Shown here: piece after piece, positions 31,750-41,172 of the stretch
How the letters are laid out: each line of letters begins with the position of its first letter
Position numbering within the stretch: position 1 is the stretch's first letter
Assembly (NCBI RefSeq): GCF_000421105.1
Contig: NZ_ATWF01000001.1
Coordinates: forward strand, 115,987-179,986
Source: Limisalsivibrio acetivorans
Lineage (GTDB): Bacteria > Chrysiogenota > Deferribacteres > Deferribacterales > Geovibrionaceae
Length of the DNA stretch: 64,000 nucleotides
Direction of reading: 5' to 3'
Notes under the pieces: generated by a model
Database searches by the model: none
What the model saw: only the letters and a program-made list of their open reading frames with translations
Told to the model about the DNA's origin: nothing
Translations under genes and position numbers: made by a program

Positions 31750-33006
31750 TCAGTGCATTGCTTTGGGGTGGGCGGTTCCGGGGGAGCGGTCTATGAAATC
31801 GATGCAGAGGATCTCCTCCTCTTCACCCGATTTGAAAATCATGGACATAGTTCTGCAAAGCTCCCCGGTTGCGAGGGAAATGTAGGGGTCGGTGTAGAAT
31901 TTTTTTATGCTGAGCTGTTTGAGGAAGTAGTAGTAATCCTTCAGGGAGTGGTCGGAGCCTGCGCCGGAAGGGCTGAAAAGCCTATGGGAAGCTTTTTTGA
32001 CAACGTTTTCGCAGCATACTGTCTCTGTGGATTGTATGCCGTTGGCATCAAGGAAGAATAAACATTCGATCTCCGGATGGCTGCGCACCATCTCTTCCAT
32101 CAACCCTTGCCGTAGTTCTGCGGGCTTGTTGTTTATGCCGTTCAGGATAATTTCGGTTATCTCTTCGAACCTTTTGTGCTGCTTCTGTTTGTTCTCAATG
32201 ATGGAGCTGAGGTGGGTTCGAATCTGGCTTGATATGTGGTTTATCTTATCACTGCAGCAATTATTCAGCTTGGTGAAGTCGTTCACAGGCTTGGAGAAGT
32301 AGAACCCCTGAAAAAGGTCCACACCGAGCTCGTAGCATTTTACGATATCCTCTTCGGTCTCTAGACCCTCTGCCAGGGTGAGGGAGCCGATCTTCTTGGA
32401 GAGGTCTATGATAGATTTTATTATACTCTGGCGGTAGTAGTCCCGGTTCATATCTGCGATGAGAGAGCGGTCTATCTTTATGATGTTGGGCTTTGATTTA
32501 ATGATGCGGTCGAGGTTTGAATGGAATGCTCCGAAATCGTCGAGGGTTACAAAGAAGCCGTAATCACGGTGTCTGGAGACAAAGTCGCTCAAGAATTCGT
32601 TACGGTCTATCTTGGATTCAACTATCTCTATGGCTATCATGCGGCAGTCCACACCGGCCTCGTCGGCGAAGCGTTTTGTCCAAGACATGCCCGTGTCCTC
32701 TATGAGGTCGAGAATCGAAGCATCAAGGTTTACAAAGAGAATGAGGTCATCTCTGTTGTTTATGCGGCAGAAGTTGTTCACAGCGGTTCTGCGGCAGAGC
32801 CTGTCCAGCTCAACGAGGCAGTTGTTCTCCTTTGCCTTCTCAAACATGGTGACAGGTGGAATTACAGAGCCGCACTCCGGCTTAACGCCTCGGCTGAGAG
32901 CCTCGATTCCGACCATCTTACGCTCCTTGAGGCTGATGATCGGCTGGAACTCTGTAATAACCCGCTCGTTTTGTATGATGTCAAATATATCAATATCTGC
33001 CAACAC
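31750..33006 (-). CDS. EAL-domain cyclic di-GMP phosphodiesterase with YkuI_C-like domain
   Basis: A 418-residue cytoplasmic protein, the intact tandem paralogue of the IS-disrupted gene. The EAL domain (about 1-240) keeps E35 (EAL), N93, E127, D156-D157 (DDFG), K177 and E213/E216, so hydrolysis of cyclic di-GMP is plausible. The C-terminal part (about 300-410) with DHSLKDYYYFLK and FYTDPYISLATGELCRT resembles the EAL-associated YkuI_C sensor domain. There is no GGDEF domain. GTG at 33006 follows AGGG; TTG at 33003 is an alternative. Confidence 0.9.
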   Translation of the reverse strand: MLADIDIFDIIQNERVITEFQPIISLKERKMVGIEALSRGVKPECGSVIPPVTMFEKAKENNCLVELDRLCRRTAVNNFCRINNRDDLILFVNLDASILDLIEDTGMSWTKRFADEAGVDCRMIAIEIVESKIDRNEFLSDFVSRHRDYGFFVTLDDFGAFHSNLDRIIKSKPNIIKIDRSLIADMNRDYYRQSIIKSIIDLSKKIGSLTLAEGLETEEDIVKCYELGVDLFQGFYFSKPVNDFTKLNNCCSDKINHISSQIRTHLSSIIENKQKQHKRFEEITEIILNGINNKPAELRQGLMEEMVRSHPEIECLFFLDANGIQSTETVCCENVVKKASHRLFSPSGAGSDHSLKDYYYFLKQLSIKKFYTDPYISLATGELCRTMSMIFKSGEEEEILCIDFIDRSPGTAHPKAMH

Positions 33007-33167
33007 CGCACCCTATGCGCTCAAATTAACGCTCTAAATAGTCATTAGTAAGTGTAAAATGATTTGAAACCACACAAACACAAGATGCACCAGAAATTCA
33101 AAGTATACAAGTAAAAAAAAGTTTCATATTTGATAATAGGGTTTTACCAGATAGTCTTCTATGAGTG
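33007..33167. other. Intergenic region, nothing recognised
   Basis: 161 A/T-rich bases between the EAL gene start and the DUF445 gene end, both on the minus strand. It should hold the EAL gene promoter, but I found no convincing paired -35/-10 boxes and no strong terminator hairpin. Confidence 0.6.
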
Positions 33168-34694
33168 TTATCCCATGAGATGGATAATCAGTACCTGTAC
33201 ACACCCGAAGAAGAAGCCGAGGAAGAAACCAAGGATATTGATCCAGCGGAACTGGTCCTTCATGAAGTCAAAGAGAAGGTCCTCCACCTCGTAGAGATTC
33301 AGGGTATTTATCTTCTGTTCTACTATCTTTGGAAGGTCCACAGCCCTGAGCATTCCGGGAACGTTCTTTTCCATTACTGTGTTTATCTCATCCCTGAGTT
33401 TTGTCTTTATGTTGAGGAAGGCCTTCTTAGGGATGTGGTCGTAGAGCCCCCTGATGTGAATCTTCTCTGTCATGCCTACGATGGTCTTAGGAAGCTTCTC
33501 CTTGAAGCTTCCACCGGAGATAACGGTATCTGCTGCAAGCTTTGCGAGGGAACCGTCGCTGAGGTCAAACCCCATACTCTTCGCCGCAGAGCCCACGGTT
33601 CTGTCCGGATCCTCGTCTATCATCCCCTTTACGGTGTCTGTTATGCGGTTCACAAAGCTTTCGGAGCAAAGATACTCTCTCAGCATCCCCACGTATTCAC
33701 CGCGAACCTCATAGACGGTCTCAAAGCCGATGTTGCCGGCATGGGTGTAGAGAGGCTTCTTGAGGAACTCGTTAATCTTGTCTTCAATGCCTTTGCATAT
33801 CTTCCCTTTCAGAGCCTCATCCTGTCTTATGCTTTTGACTAGGCTGGGGAGATGGTCATTAACCAGATCCGTTATACTGTCTTCGTTGAGGAACATGTTC
33901 ACAAAACCGTGCTTGAGCTGGTCGAACCCGCTTCCGGTGAACAGGCTGTCCTTGAGCTTAACGAGCTTTTTGGATAGTTTCGCCCTTGTTTCGGGCTCCT
34001 GAAGGAGCTTGTCGAGGAAGTCCACACCCCTGTCGGTTATATACTCTGAAAAGCCTGGTACGGATGATAAAACCTTGTCGGGTAGAAGATCCGCAATAGA
34101 TTTGCCGGAGAGTACGAGGTTGTTGAGCTTGTTGGAGAGTTCGTTTATAACCATCCCCTGCCAGCGCCCCGATTTAACGGCGTTCTCCACGAGGCTTTTC
34201 AGGTTTTCCCCATCCCCGATGAGTTCGCTCAGACGCATGTCCGCAACTCTGTCCACAGCACCGGAGGCTATCTCCTCAATGGCGGACTTCACCGCCGCTT
34301 CCACACGCTCATCATCAAGGATTTCACGGATCTTTTTTTCTAATGTTTCAGGGGGGAGGCCAAGCTTGGAGAGTATCTCCGCCACGGTGCCCCAGTCTCG
34401 GCTGAGGTAGTCGGTCAGTTCCGATTCGATGGTGGAGGCAAGGGCGTTCTGAACCGATTCGGATTTAACAGCCCTAACGATCTCCTCTTCGCCGATGAGC
34501 TTTTCACCCACAAGACCGCCCACCTTCTCGGCGAGCATGGCACGCTTGCGGGGGATTACACCCTGCCATCCGAGGGTGTACCATTTCCTCTTATGGGGGC
34601 GGAAGAGCATCTTGATGGCGAGCCAGTTTGTAACGTAACCCACAAATCCCGTAACTAGGGGTGTGGCGAGGATGCTATAATTCAGAAACGGCAA
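33168..34694 (-). CDS. DUF445-family membrane protein
   Basis: A 508-residue protein of the DUF445 (YheB-like) family. One N-terminal membrane helix (about 4-22) is followed by the family signature TNWLAIKMLFRPHKRK...GWQGVIPRKRAMLAEKVG. A very long helical region of repeated DUF445 units comes next, and a C-terminal membrane helix (about 487-505, FFLGFFFGCVQVLIIHL) anchors the other end. The role is unknown; in Bacillus a relative affects the spore envelope. I chose the TTG at 34694, 8 bases after GGGAGGG, overlapping ppx by 20 bases. Confidence 0.85.
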   Translation of the reverse strand: MPFLNYSILATPLVTGFVGYVTNWLAIKMLFRPHKRKWYTLGWQGVIPRKRAMLAEKVGGLVGEKLIGEEEIVRAVKSESVQNALASTIESELTDYLSRDWGTVAEILSKLGLPPETLEKKIREILDDERVEAAVKSAIEEIASGAVDRVADMRLSELIGDGENLKSLVENAVKSGRWQGMVINELSNKLNNLVLSGKSIADLLPDKVLSSVPGFSEYITDRGVDFLDKLLQEPETRAKLSKKLVKLKDSLFTGSGFDQLKHGFVNMFLNEDSITDLVNDHLPSLVKSIRQDEALKGKICKGIEDKINEFLKKPLYTHAGNIGFETVYEVRGEYVGMLREYLCSESFVNRITDTVKGMIDEDPDRTVGSAAKSMGFDLSDGSLAKLAADTVISGGSFKEKLPKTIVGMTEKIHIRGLYDHIPKKAFLNIKTKLRDEINTVMEKNVPGMLRAVDLPKIVEQKINTLNLYEVEDLLFDFMKDQFRWINILGFFLGFFFGCVQVLIIHLMG

Positions 34695-35589
34695 TTGCCA
34701 GACCCTCCCTGAGCCCAAAATCGGATACAGTTAGCCTTTCCATGCCGAACATATCCATCATCTCCATGGTTATGAGGGTTCCGGGGATTATCAGATCCTC
34801 CCTTCCCTCCTCCATGCCTTTTATCTTCAGACGCTCCTCACCGCTTACGGTGCTGAGTCTTTCGAATATACTGCCAATCGCCTCACGGGTGAGGACGTGG
34901 CCGTTTACCTGTTTCCAGTCGTATTCCTCCATCTCGAGGTCGATGGCAGCAAGGGTGGTGGGTGTTCCTGCGCTAGCGATCAAGATCTCCGGCTCGCAGT
35001 TCATATGTTTGTTCACTTCGCTAATCACGTTGTATATCGGGATCTTCATCTTATCCATGTGTTCTTCGATGCAGGGGCCGGAGAAGTCGTACAGATCCGC
35101 AAGCTTAACAACACCGAGGGGAACGGAGAGTGCCGCGGGTTTTTCACCTGCCTTGGCGTAGATAAACTCTGTGGATCCCCCTCCTATATCAAAGAGGAGT
35201 GTGTTCTGGTGTTCGGTTTCAATACCTGATACGGCGCCCTTGTATATGAGGGAGGCCTCGGTGTGGCCGTCGATAACCTCGATATCAAAGCCCATCTCCT
35301 TGGCTGCATCAATAAGAAGCTCGGGGTTCTCCGCCTCACGCACTGCACTGGTGGCAACGGTTTTAAGCTTTTTGCAGTCGTATTCGATGATAGTGGAGCC
35401 GAATTCCTGCAGAGCTTTCAGGGTTCTAACAACGGACTCTTCTGAAAGCTTCCCTGTTTGCCCCATCTTGTCGCCGAGGCGAGTTATGTGTCTGCCGTGC
35501 TGAAGATAATTTGTGATTTTGCCGTCCTCAACATCCGCAATGAGGAGTCGTACCGCGTTGGAGCCAATATCTATTGTCGCTGTTCTCAT
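34675..35589 (-). CDS. ppx: Ppx/GppA-family phosphatase
   Basis: An exopolyphosphatase or pppGpp phosphohydrolase, 304 residues, shorter than E. coli Ppx and lacking its C-terminal HD-like domain. ASKHA-fold phosphate loops are TIDIGSNAVRLLIADV at the start and LLFDIGGGSTEFIY (about 138), with the catalytic glutamate in SAVREAENPE (about 115). The start at 35589 follows AAGGAG. Which substrate is used cannot be told from sequence. Confidence 0.9.
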   Translation of the reverse strand: MRTATIDIGSNAVRLLIADVEDGKITNYLQHGRHITRLGDKMGQTGKLSEESVVRTLKALQEFGSTIIEYDCKKLKTVATSAVREAENPELLIDAAKEMGFDIEVIDGHTEASLIYKGAVSGIETEHQNTLLFDIGGGSTEFIYAKAGEKPAALSVPLGVVKLADLYDFSGPCIEEHMDKMKIPIYNVISEVNKHMNCEPEILIASAGTPTTLAAIDLEMEEYDWKQVNGHVLTREAIGSIFERLSTVSGEERLKIKGMEEGREDLIIPGTLITMEMMDMFGMERLTVSDFGLREGLAIAVSEL

Positions 35590-35608
35590 TTCTGTCTCCT
35601 TCAAAGTT

Positions 35609-35645
35609 AAAGCCTACAGCGGACGGCTGAAAAATCAAGGCTTTT
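35609..35645 (-). terminator. Possible hairpin between mltG and ppx
   Basis: On the minus strand AAAGCCT (35644-35638) pairs with AGGCTTT (35615-35609), with an inner CAGC/GCTG stem. The following T run is weak, so this may be a partial terminator or an intercistronic RNA hairpin rather than an operon end. Confidence 0.35.
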
Positions 35646-35650
35646 TATGC

Positions 35651-36649
35651 TTAGCGTTTCTTCTGGTGGATGTATACGTTGCGCCTGTGTTCCCTGTAAG
35701 ATTTGCTGAAGACGTGCTTCCCCTCCTTGGTGGCTACAAAGTAGAGATAGCGGGTATCCGCCGGCTCTGCTGCAGCCTCAAGGGCCTGTCTGCTGGGGTT
35801 TGATATGGGGGTAGGGGGCAGTCCTTTTATCTGGTAGGTGTTGTATGGGTTTGTATCATCCTTTATATCACTTTTTCGGATATTGCCGTCGAATTCGGCG
35901 TATTTCCCGTAGATTATTGTGGGATCCGCCTGCAGACGCATCCCCCGCTTGAGCCTGTTGTAGAAGACGGAGGCCACCAGCTTCGATTCCTCGATTCTGT
36001 ATGTCTCCTTCTGTATAATAGAGGCTAGGATAACTCCCTCATACTCGCTGAGCCCGTATCTCCCCACCTTTTCGCCGAAATTCTCGGGAAGGTTGTCCTT
36101 GAAGTTGGCGTACATGGTTCGGATTATATAGTCCGGTTTTGTGTAGGGTGCGAAGTAGTATGTGTCCGGATAGAGGAAACCTTCTATGGTGGGGGCATCG
36201 TATCCGGTAAGTTTTTTGATGAAGTCATCGTCAAGGCATGCCTTCAGGAACTCCTCGGCGCCGGCCATCTTCTTCTCTTCAATAACATTGGCCATGTCGT
36301 GGATGTTGTACCCCTCGGGGAAGGTTATCTTCATGGTGGACTGAGCCCCCTTGTAGATAGCCTCCATCAGCTCCTTAAGGCTTGTGCCCTCGGCGTTGTA
36401 GTAGCCGTATTTGATCCTTCTGTCCGCCTTTTTGACGTAAATAAGATACTCACGGAAGAAAGGGGGCGTTTCCATATGCTTGAAAACACGATCGTAGACC
36501 TCGTTGAATGTACCGTTTTTGGGTATATCCAGCTCTATCGTAACGTTATTGTTTTTCAGGAATTTTTCATTCTCCGTAATCCACCACCCCGCAAGGAAGG
36601 AGCCTGCAAAGGCGAGTGTTATTACAAGAACGATTATACGCAGAATCAT
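35651..36649 (-). CDS. mltG: Endolytic murein transglycosylase MltG (YceG)
   Basis: Cuts nascent peptidoglycan strands and so helps end glycan synthesis. The 332-residue protein has one N-terminal membrane helix (about 2-20) and a periplasmic YceG domain. The catalytic glutamate lies in ASIIQKETYR, followed by FYNRLKRGMRLQADPTIIYG and the NPYNTYQIKGLPPTPISNPS segment, all typical. The ATG lies one base after the carA stop. Confidence 0.94.
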   Translation of the reverse strand: MILRIIVLVITLAFAGSFLAGWWITENEKFLKNNNVTIELDIPKNGTFNEVYDRVFKHMETPPFFREYLIYVKKADRRIKYGYYNAEGTSLKELMEAIYKGAQSTMKITFPEGYNIHDMANVIEEKKMAGAEEFLKACLDDDFIKKLTGYDAPTIEGFLYPDTYYFAPYTKPDYIIRTMYANFKDNLPENFGEKVGRYGLSEYEGVILASIIQKETYRIEESKLVASVFYNRLKRGMRLQADPTIIYGKYAEFDGNIRKSDIKDDTNPYNTYQIKGLPPTPISNPSRQALEAAAEPADTRYLYFVATKEGKHVFSKSYREHRRNVYIHQKKR

Positions 36650-36650
36650 C

Positions 36651-37769
36651 CTATCTGCTGCTCTCCACAAGCTTTACAAAGCGTTCAAAAAGGTAGGTTG
36701 CATCATGGGGCCCGGGTCCGTTCTCCGGATGGTACTGAACGGAGAATATAGGGTGTTCTCTGTGGCGCAGACCCTCAACGGTCTTGTCGTTAAGGTTTAT
36801 ATGCGTAACCTCGACCTGATCCCCGAGACTGTCGATATCAACTGCAAAGCAGTGGTTCTGTGCGGATATCTCCACCTTGCCCGTTTCGAGATCCTTCACT
36901 GGCTGGTTGCCGCCGTGGTGGCCGAACTTGAGCTTATATGTCCTGCCCCCGAGGGCGAGGCCGAGGATCTGATTGCCCAGGCATATTCCGAAGAGGGGGT
37001 ATTTCCCTATGAGTTGTTTCGTGAGCTCGATACCGTAGGTTACAGGTTCAGGATCACCGGGGCCGTTGCTGAGGAAAACGCCGTCCGGGTTGAGCGCATC
37101 GATCTCTTCAATGGTTGTGGTTGCGGGAACCACCGTAACCCTGCAGCCGAGCTCTGCGAAATAGCGGAGTATGTTCTGTTTTATGCCAAAGTCAACGGCA
37201 ACGATGTGCATGCGGCTTCCGTCCGTCTCGCCGTAGCCGTTGTCTATGCTCCAGGCTGTCTGGCGCCACTCGTAGGGCTCTTTGCAGGTAACATCCTTAA
37301 CGAGATCCTTGCCGACGATATCCTCGATCTCTGCTGCACGTTTTTTAAGGTCTTCAATGTCATCGGTTTCCGTGCTTATGATACCGTTCATGGAGCCCTG
37401 CTCTCGGATATGGCGTACTAACATCCTCGTGTCTATCCCCTCGATGCCTATGATACCGTGCTTTTTCAGGAAATCGCCGAGGCTCGAGGTCGCCCTGTAG
37501 TTTGAATGAACCTTGCTGTATTCCTTCACGATAAATGCGGAGAGGAAGGGGCGTATGGACTCGAAGTCCTCTTCGTTAACGCCGTAGTTCCCTATGAGCG
37601 GGTAGGTCATTGCAACCATCTGTCCTGCATAGGAGGGGTCTGTGAGAATCTCCTGATAGCCGGCCATGGAGGTGTTGAAAACAACCTCCCCTTCGCTGGT
37701 GCCTTCTGCACCAAAGCTTCTTCCCTCAAATACGGTTCCGTCTGTTAGAACGAGCAGTGCTTTGTTCAT
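36651..37769 (-). CDS. carA: Carbamoyl-phosphate synthase small subunit
   Basis: The glutaminase subunit that supplies ammonia for carbamoyl phosphate (arginine and pyrimidine synthesis); 372 residues. The N-terminal CPSase_sm_chain domain begins [17 protein letters not shown]. The class I amidotransferase domain has the nucleophile cysteine in [15 protein letters not shown], with H and E in [12 protein letters not shown]. The large subunit carB does not lie beside it in the window. It is 17 bases from htrA upstream and overlaps neither. Confidence 0.95.
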   Translation of the reverse strand: MNKALLVLTDGTVFEGRSFGAEGTSEGEVVFNTSMAGYQEILTDPSYAGQMVAMTYPLIGNYGVNEEDFESIRPFLSAFIVKEYSKVHSNYRATSSLGDFLKKHGIIGIEGIDTRMLVRHIREQGSMNGIISTETDDIEDLKKRAAEIEDIVGKDLVKDVTCKEPYEWRQTAWSIDNGYGETDGSRMHIVAVDFGIKQNILRYFAELGCRVTVVPATTTIEEIDALNPDGVFLSNGPGDPEPVTYGIELTKQLIGKYPLFGICLGNQILGLALGGRTYKLKFGHHGGNQPVKDLETGKVEISAQNHCFAVDIDSLGDQVEVTHINLNDKTVEGLRHREHPIFSVQYHPENGPGPHDATYLFERFVKLVESSR

Positions 37770-37786
37770 CGGTTCTCCTGAATTGT

Positions 37787-39118
37787 TTATGGGTTTACCT
37801 TCACCCTGAGAAGCCTGTCCCCTCTGTAAACTGTGAGTATGAAGGATTTACCCTCATTCTCTGTGAGGAGCCTGTTAAGATCCCCAAGGCTGTTAAGTTC
37901 ATTATTATTAACGGCGACAAGAATATCGCCATTTCTGATATAGTTTGAGTCCCTGCTTTGGCTCACGGTAAGGTAGCCTTTCTTTTCCCTGATGACAATC
38001 CCGTATTTCTCTTTCAGCCACTTGAGACCGTAGTCCTCGGGTCTTTCCTCCATGAGGATCTTTCCGCGGTAGTCCTCACCATTCCTGCGGATAGCTATCT
38101 CAAGGGGTGAGCCGGGGGGATAGCTTCTGAGAAGATGCCCCATAGCTTCGGCGGAGGAGACGGGAACTCCACCAATACGTACAATCTCATCACCCGGCTC
38201 AAGACCGATTTTATCAGCATTCGAGCCGTCATCAACCTTTTCCACCATGAGCTTAATGTCATCACCCCTGGTGACGTCTATAACCGTAAAGCCGGGGTAG
38301 CCCCTGCGTACACGCCCGTATTCGAGTATCTCCGGCATAACCCTGTTCACGGTGTCTATGGGTATGGAGAAGCCGATACCTTGGGCCTCCCTGTAAATGG
38401 CTGAGTTAATGCCTATTATATCTCCATTGATATTAAGGAGAGGTCCGCCTGAGTTTCCGGGGTTGATGAGTGCATCGGTCTGGATGAAGGGTGCATAATA
38501 GTCCCCTATCTTCATAACACGCTGGGTTGCGCTGATAACGCCTGTTGTTACGGAGCTGTTGAGCCCGTAAGGGTTGCCCATGGCTATTATCGTTTCGCCG
38601 AGCATAAGATCTTCACTTGTGCCTAGCTCTGCAAAGGGGAAACTTTTGTCTGCATCCTTAATCTTAAGTATGGCAAGATCCAGTGACTTATCGCCGCCGA
38701 TGACCTCCGCCTCGTAGTTTGTGTCATCACTGAATATAACGAAGATCTTCGTTGCCGCCTCAACAACGTGGTAGTTTGTTACGATGGTTCCTTTCCGGTC
38801 TACAACAACCCCCGAACCGAGGGACTGGGTCTTGTATTTACGCTTTCGCATACCGAAGAAATCTTCGAAGAAGGGATCATTGAATATAGGATCGTTCATG
38901 AAAGGGCTTATGCGTCTCTCGACGGTCTTTTCGGTACGTATGTTTACAACGCTCTTCTCCACCTTCTGCACGGCCCGAACAACGGGTGTTGCCCGTTCCG
39001 AAGCAAGCTTTTCCTCCGGTGGAGCAAGCCTTTCCGTCTTGGAGTCCGCCTTGCAGTTGTGGCCGAAAACGGTAATTATGCCAATAATTAAGAAAAATAG
39101 TAGATTCTTTCTGAACAT
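37787..39118 (-). CDS. Periplasmic serine protease, DegP/HtrA family
   Basis: A 443-residue envelope protease/chaperone. An N-terminal hydrophobic segment (about 4-18) is a signal anchor or signal peptide; GHNC at its end is not a good lipobox because asparagine precedes the cysteine. The trypsin-like triad is H117 (TNYHVV), D147 (SLDLAIL) and S223 (NPGNSGGP). Two PDZ domains follow (about 265-345 and 360-443). The start at 39118 follows GGAGAA. It heads a minus-strand cluster with carA, mltG, ppx and the DUF445 gene. Confidence 0.93.
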   Translation of the reverse strand: MFRKNLLFFLIIGIITVFGHNCKADSKTERLAPPEEKLASERATPVVRAVQKVEKSVVNIRTEKTVERRISPFMNDPIFNDPFFEDFFGMRKRKYKTQSLGSGVVVDRKGTIVTNYHVVEAATKIFVIFSDDTNYEAEVIGGDKSLDLAILKIKDADKSFPFAELGTSEDLMLGETIIAMGNPYGLNSSVTTGVISATQRVMKIGDYYAPFIQTDALINPGNSGGPLLNINGDIIGINSAIYREAQGIGFSIPIDTVNRVMPEILEYGRVRRGYPGFTVIDVTRGDDIKLMVEKVDDGSNADKIGLEPGDEIVRIGGVPVSSAEAMGHLLRSYPPGSPLEIAIRRNGEDYRGKILMEERPEDYGLKWLKEKYGIVIREKKGYLTVSQSRDSNYIRNGDILVAVNNNELNSLGDLNRLLTENEGKSFILTVYRGDRLLRVKVNP

Positions 39119-39136
39119 TCCATTCTCCACACAGCC

Positions 39137-39149
39137 GATAATATTATCA
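39137..39149 (-). promoter_or_regulatory. Extended -10 promoter of htrA within a palindrome
   Basis: A perfect 12-base palindrome GATAATATTATC (39137-39148) holds, on the minus strand, TG-A-TAATAT, an extended -10 element. The -35 region is only a T run. The predicted start is about 15 bases before the htrA ATG. The palindrome could also bind a regulator. Confidence 0.35.
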
Positions 39150-39340
39150 GAATTTAGACCGTTAAAAAAGAGATATGTTTAAGGATAATTTACCCTGTAA
39201 GGATAGTCATCACAAATACTTTTGCCTGCTTGTTTTAAGTGCAGTTATCATCTGAACAGCCAACCCTGTGCCCCAAGCCGGAACAGAAAGATTCCCCGGG
39301 ATATGAGAGCAATAAACAATTCCCTTACCCCTCAAGAATG

Positions 39341-39349
39341 TGCTATACA
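39341..39349 (+). promoter_or_regulatory. Extended -10 promoter of the DinG-like gene
   Basis: TG-C-TATACA at 39341-39349 lies only 8 bases before the ATG at 39358, with no ribosome site between them. No good -35 box is present. It implies a leaderless transcript. The rest of the 39150-39340 gap shows nothing else I recognise. Confidence 0.4.
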
Positions 39350-39357
39350 TTTGCGTT

Positions 39358-41172
39358 ATGTCTATTTCACGTTATTTCACCGAAGCCGAATACCTCCCCA
39401 AACTCCTCCCCTCGTTCCGTGCGAGGCCGGGGCAGTCCGAGGCGGCCGAATTTATCTTTAAGGGCATGGATGACTACTTCCCGGCGGCTGTGGAAGCACC
39501 CACAGGCTCGGGCAAAACCCTGTCATACCTAATACCCGCCTTCGAGCTGGAGCGCAGGGTTGTTATATCCACAAAAACGAAACAGCTCATGAGCCAGATC
39601 CTTAATAAGGATATAGAAACGGTGCGAAAGCTTTTCGGCAGGGAGGTGGATGTTCATCACCTCAAGGGGCGGCGCAACTATATATGCCATAACCGCTACT
39701 TCCGTCATATCCACTCGAGCCCAGATTTCTACCCCGATGTAATAGACTGGTTCGAAAGCGTGCAGGGAGAATACATCATCGAGGTCCCCTACAGCAGCTT
39801 CGGCGGTGAGATAATAGAACGAATGACGGCGGACAGCTACCAGTGTATGGGTTCAAACTGTTCCTTCCACAGCGTTTGCTCATTCTATAGGGCGAGGGAG
39901 CTGGCAAACGCCGCTGACATTGTTGTCACCAATCATCATCTTATCGCAAGCGACATAGCACTCAAGAGCGAGAGTGAACATGCATCTGTCCTTGAGTTTG
40001 CTGATCATATAATCTTCGACGAGGCCCACGGCCTCATCGACATATTCCCCCTCTTTGCGGGGAGCGAGATAAACCTGCGTAACTTCCTCGGGCTTATCAC
40101 AGAAAACAAAACCGAGTTCAGTCCGAAAGAGATAGATGCGGCCAAGGCATCCTACAACGCACTGCTCATGGATACCAGAGAGAGCAGAAGCAGATACGAG
40201 GAGCGCAAGGACGACATAGACCGATTCCTGAACACAGCCTTTGCAATGCTCGAAGGTGTTAAGGAAACCGAAGTTGCGGACACGTTCAAGAAGCTTAAGA
40301 AGAAGCTTGAGCCGATCAGCAAAGGTGAGGACGGCGTTAAGTTTGTGGATGCCGGTCCTGGCTCGGTGAGCGTTAAGTATATTCCTTTCACAGCAGGGGA
40401 GATCTTCCGAAAAGGTATAAAAAACAGCTGTCTGTCACCTGTTTTCATAAGTGCAACGCTTACGGCTGGGGAGAGCTTCGGTTACTTCCTGAACGAGCTC
40501 GGCTACCATAAGGAAGAGGTGCGCACAAAAAGGATGGGTGCCGTTTTCGATTTTGCCGAGAAGGGGAGGCTCTTCGTCCCAAGAGGTGTAACGCCGGACA
40601 ACGGGGGTGCGGACGGGCTCTATCTCTCCCTTGCTTCAAGGGTTGAGGGCTCCCTGCTTATCATATGCAACTCTCTGCGCCGTGTGGGTGAGCTTGAGGA
40701 GCTTTTTAGCAGCCATCTCCCCGATAAAAAACTCTTCGTACAGGGGAGCTCGGATGTTTACGGCAAGGAGGCCCGGGAGGGGGGCATCTTTATAGGTTGC
40801 AATGTTTTCCGTGAAGGTGTCGACTTTGCCCATACGGGGTTGTCCTGTGTTATCCTTGATAAGCTCCCCTTCGAATACCCCGATGACGTTTACCTCAGGG
40901 AAAAAGCGGACAGGGTTCAGGCGGAGAAAGGGAGCGGCTTTATGCACTTTTTTCTCCCTAGAGCTGTGATATACTTCAAGCAGGCGGTGGGAAGGCTCCT
41001 CCGCCATGAGGATGATATGGGTCTTTGGGTCGTTCTGGACGGACGGCTTCTGAGCAAGAGTTACGGTAAGGCCTTCCTCGATGCCCTTGATGGGGTAGAG
41101 AGGGTGCGCAGTCTTAATGATGCCATACGCTTTCTGGAGGAATGCGATGAACAGAATAAAGATCGACTATAA
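39358..41172 (+). CDS. DinG/XPD-type ATP-dependent DNA helicase
   Basis: A superfamily 2 helicase of 604 residues. Walker A is APTGSGKTLSYLIP (about 48-60) and the DEAH box is FDEAHGL. Four cysteines between them (NYICHNR, and QCMGSNCSFHSVC) are placed as in iron-sulfur XPD/DinG helicases. Motif VI is FKQAVGRLLRHEDD. It likely unwinds damaged or structured DNA. I chose the ATG at 39358, which fits the RYFTEAEYL start; no Shine-Dalgarno sequence precedes it. It overlaps pgi by 26 bases. Confidence 0.9.
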   Translation: MSISRYFTEAEYLPKLLPSFRARPGQSEAAEFIFKGMDDYFPAAVEAPTGSGKTLSYLIPAFELERRVVISTKTKQLMSQILNKDIETVRKLFGREVDVHHLKGRRNYICHNRYFRHIHSSPDFYPDVIDWFESVQGEYIIEVPYSSFGGEIIERMTADSYQCMGSNCSFHSVCSFYRARELANAADIVVTNHHLIASDIALKSESEHASVLEFADHIIFDEAHGLIDIFPLFAGSEINLRNFLGLITENKTEFSPKEIDAAKASYNALLMDTRESRSRYEERKDDIDRFLNTAFAMLEGVKETEVADTFKKLKKKLEPISKGEDGVKFVDAGPGSVSVKYIPFTAGEIFRKGIKNSCLSPVFISATLTAGESFGYFLNELGYHKEEVRTKRMGAVFDFAEKGRLFVPRGVTPDNGGADGLYLSLASRVEGSLLIICNSLRRVGELEELFSSHLPDKKLFVQGSSDVYGKEAREGGIFIGCNVFREGVDFAHTGLSCVILDKLPFEYPDDVYLREKADRVQAEKGSGFMHFFLPRAVIYFKQAVGRLLRHEDDMGLWVVLDGRLLSKSYGKAFLDALDGVERVRSLNDAIRFLEECDEQNKDRL

